From positions 62,001-126,000 of the forward strand of contig NZ_JANUCJ010000001.1 in assembly GCF_024807615.1 (NCBI RefSeq): a stretch of DNA of 64,000 nucleotides, given 5' to 3'. This document shows positions 45,789 to 53,600 of this stretch, piece after piece. Within the stretch, counting starts at the first letter, position 1. Each line of letters starts with the position of its first letter. Both the position numbers and the translations under genes were made by a program. The DNA comes from Tsukamurella ocularis (GTDB taxonomy: Bacteria > Actinomycetota > Actinomycetes > Mycobacteriales > Mycobacteriaceae). The notes beneath the pieces were generated by a model, which had not been told where the DNA came from, did not search any database, and saw only the letters and a program-made list of their open reading frames with translations.

Positions 45789-46415
45789 TCACTCCGGGCG
45801 CATCAGGCCGCGGACGAACTGGGCGATCACCGCCCGGACCTCGGTCAACGCCGTGTCCCGGTCGTCGGCGCGGGTGACGTACAGGGCGGATTCGTCGAGC
45901 ATGCCGAGGATCACGTGCGCGAGCGGTCGCACGGGCTGCGGTGCCATCCACCCCTTCTCGACGGCCTGCCCGATGAGCCCCTCGATCACGGCGAGCCCGT
46001 ACTTCTCGCCGCGAGCGCGCCAGCCCTCCCAGCCGAGCACCGCGGGGGCGTCGATCATCGTGATCCGCGTGATGCCGGGGGCGGCGATGGCCTCCATGAA
46101 GGTGTCGACCGCGAGCAGCATGGTGTCGACGGGGTCGAGGTCGCCGGCAGCGAGCACGGCCTGCGCGGCGCCGCTGATCGTCTCCTCCTCCACCGCGTCG
46201 AAGACGGCCTCGAACAGGCCGCGCTTGTCCCCGAACTGGTGGTAGAGCGCGCCGCGGGTGACGCCCGCCGCCTCCACGATCGCCTGGGTGCCGACGCCGG
46301 CGTAGCCGTGCTCGGCGAACAGCGTCCGCGCCGCCGCGATCAGCGCGGCGCGGGTCGCGGCGGTGCGTTCCGCCTGGGTCCGGCGGCTGCCCCGATCCTC
46401 ACCATTGACTTCCAT
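45789..46415 (-). CDS. TetR-family regulator
   Basis: This 208-residue repressor has a TetR HTH (LIAAARTLFAEHGYAGVGTQ, then VTRGALYHQFGDKRGLFEAVF) and a ligand domain. It is divergent from the DUF2834/hydrolase pair across 79 bases, in which the direct repeat CGTAACTT occurs twice. It probably represses those genes and itself. It lies inside the module that separates tsaB from tsaE. Confidence 0.9.
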   Translation of the reverse strand: MEVNGEDRGSRRTQAERTAATRAALIAAARTLFAEHGYAGVGTQAIVEAAGVTRGALYHQFGDKRGLFEAVFDAVEEETISGAAQAVLAAGDLDPVDTMLLAVDTFMEAIAAPGITRITMIDAPAVLGWEGWRARGEKYGLAVIEGLIGQAVEKGWMAPQPVRPLAHVILGMLDESALYVTRADDRDTALTEVRAVIAQFVRGLMRPE

Positions 46416-46425
46416 ACAGGTTGCA

Positions 46426-46455
46426 CGTAACTTTCATACCGAGTGTTCGTAACTT
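46426..46455. promoter_or_regulatory. Direct repeat, possible TetR operator
   Basis: CGTAACTT occurs at 46426-46433 and 46448-46455, start-to-start spacing 22 bp (about two helical turns), in the divergent gap between tetR and the DUF2834 gene. Confidence 0.45.
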
Positions 46456-46494
46456 CGCTTCGACCTTAGCCCCCGACTCCCCGAAGGGTGTGCC

Positions 46495-46848
46495 ATGCGG
46501 TGGTTCTACCTGCCCATGATGGCGATCGGCACCGTGGTGCCGTGGGCCCAGTTCGGCGGCTTCTTCGCCGCCGAGGGCCTCGACCTCCCCCTGTTCGTCA
46601 CGAGCCTGTTCCCCAACGGAGCGGCGTCGGGCTTCACCGCCGACGTGCTGCTGTCGATCGTCGTCTTCCTCGTCTGGTCCTCGACCGACGCCCAGCGGGT
46701 CGGCGTGCGCCGCTGGTGGCTCGTGCTCCCGGCGACCTGCCTCGTCGGGCTGTCGCTGTCTCTCCCCCTGTACCTCTACCTGCGCGAGACCCGCGACGCC
46801 CCGGCGACCGATGGTGCCGCACCCGCGCCGTCAGGAGTCCCCGCATGA
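46495..46848 (+). CDS. DUF2834 small membrane protein
   Basis: This 117-residue protein has three membrane helices and the DUF2834 pattern: an early VPWAQFGGFFAAEGLDL, then NGAASGFTADVLLSIVVFLVW, and GLSLSLPLYLYLRE near the end. Function is unknown. Its stop overlaps the next start (ATGA at 46845-46848), so it is coupled to the hydrolase and shares TetR control. Confidence 0.85.
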   Translation: MRWFYLPMMAIGTVVPWAQFGGFFAAEGLDLPLFVTSLFPNGAASGFTADVLLSIVVFLVWSSTDAQRVGVRRWWLVLPATCLVGLSLSLPLYLYLRETRDAPATDGAAPAPSGVPA

Positions 46849-47708
46849 GCCTCGCGTCGCTCCCCACCGGCACCGTCGACTTCCATGTCTACGGGCCGGA
46901 GACCTCCGACCATCCGCCCGTGCTGTTCGTGCACGGCATTCTCGTCGACCTCCAGCTCTGGGACCGCGTCGCGAGCGCGCTCGGTGCGGCCGGGCACCGC
47001 TGCTGGTCGGCCACCTGGCCGCTGGGCTCGCATCGCATCGCGTGCCCGAAGGCCGTCGCTGACGGTCCACGCGGCGTCGCCCGCATGGTCGCCGACTTCA
47101 TCGAGGACCAGGGCCTGCAGGGCTGCACCCTCGTCGGCAACGACACCGGCGGCGCGGTCTGCCAGTACCTGCTGAGCGAGCGACCCGAGTTGGTGGGCCG
47201 CGTCGTACTGACGAATTGCGATGCCTTCGAGACCTTTCCGCCGCAGCCCTTCGCCGCACTCTTCGCCGTGCTGCGGCACCGCGCGATGATCCGGCCGTTG
47301 ATGGCGACGTTGCGCTCGATCGCGCTGCGGCACTCGCCGATCGGCTTCGGGCTGCTCGTCACCGATCCCGACCCGGACCTGACCGCGTCCTGGGTGCGGC
47401 CGACACAGGTCGCCGCGAAGATCCGCGCCGACCTCGCGACACTGCTGGCCGGGATCGACCCATCGGACCTGACGCGGGTCTCAGCGGCGATGCGCGATTT
47501 CCCCGGACCGGTGACGCTGGCTTGGGGCATGGCCGACCGCTGCTTCACGCCGGAGTTGGGCCACCGGCTCACTGCGGCCTTCGGGGACGATCGGCCGGGC
47601 GGCACCCGATTCGTCGAGGTCGACGGTGCCCGCACCTTCGTCTCCCTCGACGATCCGCAGGCCGTCGTGCGGGCGATCACCGAGATCGCCGCGCTCCCCG
47701 CCCGGTAG
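46845..47708 (+). CDS. Alpha/beta hydrolase with Asp nucleophile (dehalogenase/epoxide-hydrolase-like)
   Basis: This 287-residue protein has HGILVDLQLW at the oxyanion loop and VGNDTGGAVCQYL at the elbow, so the nucleophile is Asp as in haloalkane dehalogenases and epoxide hydrolases rather than Ser. The acid region is WGMADRCFTP. Where the catalytic His is expected the sequence reads VDGARTFVSLDDP, with no His, so water activation may be lost or come from elsewhere. AGGAG precedes the ATG. It may be catalytically weak or have a changed reaction. Confidence 0.8.
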   Translation: MSLASLPTGTVDFHVYGPETSDHPPVLFVHGILVDLQLWDRVASALGAAGHRCWSATWPLGSHRIACPKAVADGPRGVARMVADFIEDQGLQGCTLVGNDTGGAVCQYLLSERPELVGRVVLTNCDAFETFPPQPFAALFAVLRHRAMIRPLMATLRSIALRHSPIGFGLLVTDPDPDLTASWVRPTQVAAKIRADLATLLAGIDPSDLTRVSAAMRDFPGPVTLAWGMADRCFTPELGHRLTAAFGDDRPGGTRFVEVDGARTFVSLDDPQAVVRAITEIAALPAR

Positions 47709-47780
47709 CTTCCTCCCAGGCAAGAGCCGAACATGACTGATCGCTCGAACTTTGTCGGTGCCGGGGAGCACCATGGAGTC

Positions 47781-48413
47781 ATGAGCGAGAACACCGATCC
47801 CCTCCCCGACTGGGCGCCGCTCGTCCGCGGCCTGCACACCCGGTTCCGCACCCGGGACTTCGCCGCCGGTCTCGAGCTGGTCACCGCGTTCGCCGCCGCG
47901 GCGGAGGCCGCGAACCACCACCCGGACCTCACGCTGCGGTACGGCACCGTGGACGTGCTGCTCTACAGCCACGACGCGGGCGGCGTCACCGACCGGGACC
48001 GCACCCTCGCCGCACGGTTCTCCGAGATCGCCCGCGAGCGCGAGATCACCGCGAATCCCGGGGAGTCGTCCGTGGTCGAGCTCGGCCTCGACACGGCGGA
48101 CGCCGCCGAGATCGCGCCGTTCTGGTCTGCGGTACTGGGCGCCGAGATCCAGGACGACGACGGCGATCTCGAGATTCGGGCGCACGGGGCCGACGCGATC
48201 CTCTGGTTCCAGCACACCGAGCCGCACGAGACGCCGCGGCAGCGCTTCCACCTGGACGTCTGGGTCGATCCGAGAGAGGCGCGGGGCCGCATCGACGCTG
48301 CGGTCGCGGCGGGCGGCCGGCTGGTGTCCGGCACGCACGCCCCCAGCTTCTGGGTGCTCGCCGATGCTCAGGGCAATCACGCCTGCATCTGCACTGTGGC
48401 CGGCAGGGATTGA
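47781..48413 (+). CDS. Pterin-4a-carbinolamine dehydratase domain fused to a VOC domain
   Basis: This 210-residue protein joins an N-terminal PCD/DCoH-like domain (LHTRFRTRDFAAGLELV, ANHHPDLTLRYGTVDVLLYSHD) to a C-terminal VOC/glyoxalase-like domain (VVELGLDTADAAEIAPFWSAVLG, FHLDVWVDP, FWVLADAQGN). PCD recycles oxidised pterin cofactors; VOC domains bind metals or small ligands. I start at ATG 47781 because the extra residues from ATG 47733 use AT-rich codons unlike this genome. It is convergent with tsaE and may join the TetR-controlled unit 72 bases upstream. Confidence 0.82.
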   Translation: MSENTDPLPDWAPLVRGLHTRFRTRDFAAGLELVTAFAAAAEAANHHPDLTLRYGTVDVLLYSHDAGGVTDRDRTLAARFSEIAREREITANPGESSVVELGLDTADAAEIAPFWSAVLGAEIQDDDGDLEIRAHGADAILWFQHTEPHETPRQRFHLDVWVDPREARGRIDAAVAAGGRLVSGTHAPSFWVLADAQGNHACICTVAGRD

Positions 48414-48423
48414 ACGAGCCGGG

Positions 48424-48876
48424 TCAAGCCCCGTCGACCCACTCCCAGGTGACGGTGCGGATGTCGGTGCCCTCGGCGCGCCGCAGGCGGACCATGAGGT
48501 GCCGGTCGGCCAGGCGCTCGGCCACGCCCTCGCCCCACTCCACGACGACGACGCAGTCCTCGAGGTCGGTGTCGAGGTCGAGCGCATCCAACTCGTCGAG
48601 ACCGCCGAGGCGGTAGGCGTCCACGTGGACGAGACCCGGGTCGCCCGGCGCCCCCGGACGATGCTCGCGGGCGATGATGAACGTCGGCGACGAGACGCGC
48701 CCAGTCACTCCGAGTCCGGCGGCGATCCCACGGGTCAGCGCGGTCTTCCCAGCGCCGAGCGGACCGTCAAGTATGACGAGGTCACCCGCGGCGAGCTCAC
48801 CCGCGAGCTCCCGGCCGAGGGCCTCGGTGTCCTCGACCTCGGGCAGGACGCGCTCGCCCGGCACGGCTCCGCTCAC
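48424..48876 (-). CDS. tsaE: tRNA t6A ATPase TsaE
   Basis: This 150-residue P-loop protein drives turnover of the t6A complex. The Walker A motif is GPLGAGKT (residues 38-45), followed by SSPTFIIAREH, HVDAYRL and VVEWGEGV. Its GTG start overlaps the stop of the hydrolase at 48873, continuing the alr-hydrolase-tsaE chain. The family is about 150 residues, so it is complete. Confidence 0.95.
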   Translation of the reverse strand: MSGAVPGERVLPEVEDTEALGRELAGELAAGDLVILDGPLGAGKTALTRGIAAGLGVTGRVSSPTFIIAREHRPGAPGDPGLVHVDAYRLGGLDELDALDLDTDLEDCVVVVEWGEGVAERLADRHLMVRLRRAEGTDIRTVTWEWVDGA

Positions 48877-49943
48877 TGCGGCACCGCCCGCGCGACGAGG
48901 TCGGCGATCGCCCGCGCCACCCGTGGCGCGGACTCGAGGATCAGCATGTGCCCTGTCTCCGAGAGCACGATCAGCTCGGAATCGAGCTCATCGGCGAGCG
49001 CCTTCGACTTACGCAGCGGCGTCATCCAGTCGTGGTCGCCGCACACCACCGACGTCGCGATGCGGCGCAGCACCGGGAGCGCGCCTCGCTCGTCGTACTC
49101 CTCCAGCGCGGGCATGAAGCCCGCGTAGGTGCCGAGCGGCGCCGACAGGCTCATGGTCGATGAGAAGTCCGTCATGGTCGCGCTCCGATCGCCGGGCGCG
49201 TAGGCCCCCGCGGTGACGAAGGGCGTCGCCAACGGCTTGATCACCTCGCGGCCCCGGCCGACGACGGAGGGCAGGAATCGGATCGCGGCACGCACCATGT
49301 CGAGCACCGGGTTGCGCAGCGCCGCAGCCAGTCCCACTTCCGTCAGGGCGTGCGAGGCGGTGCCGAGCAGCGAGGCGCCGACCACCCGGGTGCCGATCAG
49401 CTCGGGATGTCCGGTCGCGAACGCGCAGATCGCCATGCCGCCCATCGAGTGCCCGGCGAGCACGACCGGCCCCTCGGGCACGAGGGCCCGCAGGACGCTG
49501 GCGACGTCGTCGCCGAGCAGGGCGACGGTGCTCTGCTCGGGGGTGCAGGAGCCGGAGTCGCCATGGCCGCGGCAGTCGGGGAAGACCATGCGCACGTCGT
49601 CGCCCCAGCGGGCCTGCAACTCGTTCCGCACCAGTACCCACGACGCGGTCCGCAGCGTGAAACCGTGCACGAAGAGCACGGTGACCGGCGCCGTCCGGGG
49701 GCCGACCTCGCGGACGTGCAGGGGCACACCGTCGGGGCTCATGACGATCGACTCCCGGTCGGACCGGAACACCAGGTCGTCGGGCGAGATGGGGTCGTCG
49801 CCCGCCCCGCGCACACCGAGAACCCTTGCTGCGGCTGCGATCGTCGTCAGCGCGGCGACGGCGACGCCCGTTCCGAGGCCGGCGAGCAGGGCGGGGCCGG
49901 GCAGGCGCTCGGGGATGTGGATGCGGCCGCGATCGTCGTTCAC
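48873..49943 (-). CDS. Membrane-anchored alpha/beta hydrolase between alr and tsaE
   Basis: This 356-residue hydrolase starts at GTG 49943, overlapping the alr stop (GTGA), and ends overlapping tsaE. An N-terminal hydrophobic segment (ALLAGLGTGVAVAALTTIAA) suggests a membrane anchor. The catalytic set is HGFTLRTASW, Ser in AGHSMGGMA, GDHDWMTP and His in SETGHMLILE. A hydrolase in this place is common in the order, suggesting a conserved envelope role, but the substrate is unknown. Confidence 0.88.
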   Translation of the reverse strand: MNDDRGRIHIPERLPGPALLAGLGTGVAVAALTTIAAAARVLGVRGAGDDPISPDDLVFRSDRESIVMSPDGVPLHVREVGPRTAPVTVLFVHGFTLRTASWVLVRNELQARWGDDVRMVFPDCRGHGDSGSCTPEQSTVALLGDDVASVLRALVPEGPVVLAGHSMGGMAICAFATGHPELIGTRVVGASLLGTASHALTEVGLAAALRNPVLDMVRAAIRFLPSVVGRGREVIKPLATPFVTAGAYAPGDRSATMTDFSSTMSLSAPLGTYAGFMPALEEYDERGALPVLRRIATSVVCGDHDWMTPLRKSKALADELDSELIVLSETGHMLILESAPRVARAIADLVARAVPQ

Positions 49944-51079
49944 AGTTCCCCCGTGTAGGTCCGGACGGCGCGCCCGCGCACGCCGGTGAGGATCTCGTAG
50001 TCGATGGTGCCGACCTTCTCCGCCCAGTCGGCGGCGACGTCGGCGCCGGGCGCGTCCCCGAACAGGACGGCGGTGTCCCCCTCGGACACGCCTCCCCCGT
50101 CGGGCCCGAGGTCGATCACGCTCTGGTCCATGCAGACCCGGCCGACCTGCGGGAAGCGCCGGCCTCCGATCGCCACCTCGATGCGGCCGCTCAGCGGGCG
50201 CCACACGCCGTCCGCGTAGCCGGCCGGGATCAACCCGACGACGGTGTCGCGTGGCGCGATCCAGCTGTGGCCGTAGCTCACCCCGTCGCCCTTGCGGATC
50301 CGCTTGATCAGGATGACGGGCGCGGCGAAGGTCATCGCGGGCCGGAGCCCGAACTCCCTGCCGGGCACCGGGACTCCGCCGTAGAGGGCGATGCCGGGGC
50401 GGACCAGGTCGAAGTGCAGGTCGGGGCGCGTCAGCGCGGCCGCGGAGTTCGCGGCGTGCACCTGCGTGGGCGTCAGTCCGTGCGCCCGGGCGTCGGCGAC
50501 GGTGGCGGCGAGCGCATCGCGCTGGACGTCGAGGAACGGGTGCTCCGGCTCGTCGCCGTGCGCGAGGTGGGTGAAGACGCCCTGGAGTTCGACCGTGCCC
50601 GCCCGCTCGGCCTCGACGAGCGCGTCGCGGGTGGCGGCCCACTCCGCGGCGGAGACCCCGTTGCGGCTGAGCCCGGTGTCGACCTTGACGTGCACCGTCG
50701 CGGGCCGGCCGACGTTCCTCGCGGCGGCCACGACGGCGGCCAGCTGGCGCGGCGAGCTGACGCCGATCCGCACGTCGGCGTCGATGGCCCGCTCGAAGCC
50801 GCTCGTGCTGAGCCAGCTGAGCAGCGGCGCGGTGACGCCGCCCTCGCGCAGCGCGACGGCCTCGTCGACGGTGGTCACGCCGATCTCGGTGGCGCCGCCC
50901 GCGAGCACGGCCCGCGCCACGGGCGGGGCGCCGTGCCCGTAGGCGTCGGCCTTGAGCACGGCCATCACCTCGGCCCCCGGCGCGTGGTCGGCGACGATCC
51001 GCGTGTTGTGCGCGACCGCGCCCAGGTCGATCTGCGCGGTCAACCGCTCCAGCCCGGTCACGGGAATCGATGTCTTCAT
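49940..51079 (-). CDS. alr: Alanine racemase
   Basis: This 379-residue PLP enzyme supplies D-alanine for peptidoglycan. The PLP lysine is Lys43 in AVLKADAYGHG, the catalytic Tyr is in GVSYGHSW, and RVCMDQ marks the C-terminal beta domain. I start at ATG 51079 (MKTSIPVTGLERL), as upstream extension is Arg/Cys-rich non-protein. It is co-translated with the hydrolase and tsaE. Confidence 0.96.
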   Translation of the reverse strand: MKTSIPVTGLERLTAQIDLGAVAHNTRIVADHAPGAEVMAVLKADAYGHGAPPVARAVLAGGATEIGVTTVDEAVALREGGVTAPLLSWLSTSGFERAIDADVRIGVSSPRQLAAVVAAARNVGRPATVHVKVDTGLSRNGVSAAEWAATRDALVEAERAGTVELQGVFTHLAHGDEPEHPFLDVQRDALAATVADARAHGLTPTQVHAANSAAALTRPDLHFDLVRPGIALYGGVPVPGREFGLRPAMTFAAPVILIKRIRKGDGVSYGHSWIAPRDTVVGLIPAGYADGVWRPLSGRIEVAIGGRRFPQVGRVCMDQSVIDLGPDGGGVSEGDTAVLFGDAPGADVAADWAEKVGTIDYEILTGVRGRAVRTYTGEL

Positions 51080-51092
51080 GGCGCTGCTCAGC

Positions 51093-52499
51093 CTAGTCGC
51101 GCAGCAGGGCGACCAGGACGCCCGGCACCGCCGCACTGATCGCTGCGGCGTGCGTCGGGGCACCGTCGGCGGCGCGGTCCGCGGCGAGGCCGTGCACCCG
51201 CGCGGCGCAGGCGGCCGCGTCGAGCGGAGCGAGTCCGGAGGCGAGGAGTTTGCCGACGAGTCCGGTCAGCACGTCGCCGGAGCCGGGCGTCGCGGCCCAG
51301 GACGAGCCCGCGGTGTCGGCCACGCCGGTGCCGTCGGGCGCCGCGATGACGGTGACGTGCCCCTTGAGCAGCACTGTCGCGTCGAGTTCGCGGGCCGCCT
51401 CGCGGACGGCCGCGACCCGGTCGTTGCCGACGGGACCCACGAGCCGCGCGAATTCCCCCGCGTGCGGCGTCAGCACCGTCGGGGCGGTGCGGCCGGACAG
51501 CAGCCCCGGGTGCTCGGCGAGCAGGGTCAGCGCGTCGGCGTCGAGCACCGTCGGGAGGTCCTGGTCGAGGACCCGGGCCAGACGGTCCGCGGCGGCTCCG
51601 TCGGTCCCCATGCCGGGGCCTACGGCCCACGCCTGCACGCGCCCCGCGTCCGCCACGTCATCGCTCGCGACCACCTCTGGCCAGGCGGCGAGAACCACCT
51701 CGCGGGCGGTGCCGGCGTAGCGGACCATGCCCGATGTCGCGCGGATCGCGGCGCCCGTCGCCAGAACGGCCGCGCCGGGATACTGATCGCTCCCGGCGAC
51801 GACGCCGAGCACGCCGAGGCTGTACTTGTCGTCGGCCGGGCCGGGGACGGGCCAGAGCGCGGCCAGGTCGGCGTCGTCGTAGGCGCGCAGCTCGCCCGCA
51901 CCGAGCGTGAGACCGATGTCGACGAGCTCGACACGGCCGCACCGGGCCGGAGCGAGGGCGTGGACGGGCTTGAGAGCACCGAAGGCGACAGTCACCGCCG
52001 CGGTCACGGCCGGGCCGTGGACGACGCCCGTGCGCACGTCGACGCCCGACGGGGTGTCCGCCGCGACGATCGGCGCGGTGATCCCGGCGACGAGGTCCGC
52101 CGCCTCCGGCCGGAGCGCGCCGTGCGCGCTGATCCCGACGATGCCGTCGACCACCAGGTCCGGACGGCGCGGCACCGCGACGACCCGCCCGCCCGCGCGC
52201 TTGAGGGCGCGGAGCCCCGCGGCGTGCGCACGGTCGGGGGCGAGCAGCACAGCCTCCACGGCGACGCCGCGGCGGCGGAGGAAGGCGCCGGCGAAGAGCG
52301 CGTCGCCGCCGTTGTCGCCGGAGCCGACGAGCAGCGTGACGCGGCGGCCCGCGGTGCCGCCCGTGCGATCGATCAGGTCGCGCGCGCACACGCCCGCGAG
52401 GCCGTAGGCGGCGCGGCGCATGAGTGCGCCCTCGGGCAGGGCGGCGAGGAGGGGCGCCTCGGCCGCGCGCACGGTGTCGGGGTGGTGGAAGTGCCGCAC
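51093..52499 (-). CDS. nnr: Bifunctional NAD(P)H-hydrate epimerase/dehydratase
   Basis: This 468-residue enzyme repairs hydrated NADH and NADPH. The N-terminal YjeF epimerase domain (about 1-205) has GSGDNGGDALFAGAFLRRRG and DGIVGISAHG. The C-terminal ADP-dependent dehydratase (about 215-468) has TPHAGEFARL, LLKGHVTVIA and PGSGDVLTG. The start is GTG 52499. It is 13 bases upstream of alr on the same strand, a usual pairing, and divergent from the gene at 52537. Confidence 0.94.
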   Translation of the reverse strand: MRHFHHPDTVRAAEAPLLAALPEGALMRRAAYGLAGVCARDLIDRTGGTAGRRVTLLVGSGDNGGDALFAGAFLRRRGVAVEAVLLAPDRAHAAGLRALKRAGGRVVAVPRRPDLVVDGIVGISAHGALRPEAADLVAGITAPIVAADTPSGVDVRTGVVHGPAVTAAVTVAFGALKPVHALAPARCGRVELVDIGLTLGAGELRAYDDADLAALWPVPGPADDKYSLGVLGVVAGSDQYPGAAVLATGAAIRATSGMVRYAGTAREVVLAAWPEVVASDDVADAGRVQAWAVGPGMGTDGAAADRLARVLDQDLPTVLDADALTLLAEHPGLLSGRTAPTVLTPHAGEFARLVGPVGNDRVAAVREAARELDATVLLKGHVTVIAAPDGTGVADTAGSSWAATPGSGDVLTGLVGKLLASGLAPLDAAACAARVHGLAADRAADGAPTHAAAISAAVPGVLVALLRD

Positions 52500-52536
52500 G
52501 CCGCCACGGTACGGCAGATCGGCTAACGTGAGCGGC

Positions 52537-53382
52537 GTGACGGATGCGAACAAGCTGGTGAAGCAGTTGCAGCGCCGGGGCCCGCACCGCGTGCTCAAGG
52601 GCGACCTGGGCGTCGCGGGCCTGCCCGGCGTGATCTACACGCCCGAGATCGGCTCGAACCTGCCCGCGGTGGCCTTCGCCCACGACTGGCTCACGCCGTC
52701 GAAGCGCTACTCGAAGACGCTCGAGCACCTCGCCTCCTGGGGCCTGGTGGTTGCCGCGCCGGACACGGAGGGTGGCGTGCTGGCCTCCGACGGTCGCCTC
52801 GCGATCGACCTGGGCACCGCTCTCGACGTGATCACCGAGGTCCGCCTTGGCGATGGCGCCATCACCGTGAACAAGACGAAGCGCGCCGTGGTCGGCCACG
52901 GCTGGGGCACCGGGGCGGCGCTCATCGCCGCTGCGGCCGACTCCCGCGTCGAATGGCTCGCCGCATTGTTCCCGGCGCCCACCTCGCCGCAGGCCGAGAA
53001 AGCCACGACCGGCACCCATGCGAACGCGCTGATCCTGGGCGCGCCCGGCAACGAGCATTCGATGACCTCGAACGCCGGCGTCCTGTCTCTGCGCTACGCG
53101 GGCCCGACGGAGCTGCGGATCGTGCCCGGCGCCGAGCCCGGCGGCCTGGCGGAGGGCATCTCACTGCGCGGCGCCCTCGGCGCGGGCGGCTCCGACAAGT
53201 CGACGCAGAAGATGGTCCGTGCGCTCCTGACGGGCTACCTGCTCGGCGGGCTCGCCGAGAACAAGGCGTACAAGGTCTTCACCGAGGTCGGCGCCGACCT
53301 GGGCGACAGCTCGTACGTCTGGGACCCGAACGCGGAGCCCGAGCAGCCCAGCGCCCTGCAGCGCCTCCGCAGCCTGGCCTGA
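52537..53382 (+). CDS. Dienelactone hydrolase-like fold lacking the nucleophile Ser
   Basis: This 281-residue protein has an alpha/beta hydrolase core (AVAFAHDWLTPSKRY, then ASWGLVVAAPDTEGG) of the chlorophyllase/dienelactone type. At the nucleophile elbow it reads VVGHGWGTGAA, with Gly in place of Ser or Cys, so classical esterase activity is unlikely. It starts at GTG 52537, eight bases after TAACGT, suggesting a leaderless transcript. It is divergent from nnr. A binding or structural role is possible. Confidence 0.75.
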   Translation: MTDANKLVKQLQRRGPHRVLKGDLGVAGLPGVIYTPEIGSNLPAVAFAHDWLTPSKRYSKTLEHLASWGLVVAAPDTEGGVLASDGRLAIDLGTALDVITEVRLGDGAITVNKTKRAVVGHGWGTGAALIAAAADSRVEWLAALFPAPTSPQAEKATTGTHANALILGAPGNEHSMTSNAGVLSLRYAGPTELRIVPGAEPGGLAEGISLRGALGAGGSDKSTQKMVRALLTGYLLGGLAENKAYKVFTEVGADLGDSSYVWDPNAEPEQPSALQRLRSLA

Positions 53383-53409
53383 GGGCCAGCGCTCAACCCG
53401 AGTCCTGAC

Positions 53410-53592
53410 TCAGCCCGCGCTGAGCCAGGACTCCGACTGCTCCGCACGCGCGATCACCGGGATCGGCCGGGTGATCTCGGCCGGTTCCGGCGCGACGCCC
53501 GCGACGCGCAGGAGCTCGTCGAGCAGGTCCTGTCGCCCGGCGATGCGGATCGCGCGGGCGTGGTCCTCGGGGTGCGGGTCGGTGCTGCTCAT
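53410..53592 (-). CDS. Small protein downstream of the WXG100-like cluster
   Basis: This protein of 60 residues has an acidic/helical first half (HPEDHARAIRIAGRQDLLDELLRVAG) and ends AEQSESWLSAG. AGGAG lies 5 bases before ATG 53592. It follows the 549-residue secreted-type protein by 8 bases and is surely in the same operon. I recognise no family; a chaperone or immunity-like partner is conceivable but unsupported. Confidence 0.6.
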   Translation of the reverse strand: MSSTDPHPEDHARAIRIAGRQDLLDELLRVAGVAPEPAEITRPIPVIARAEQSESWLSAG

Positions 53593-53600
53593 CGGTTCTC

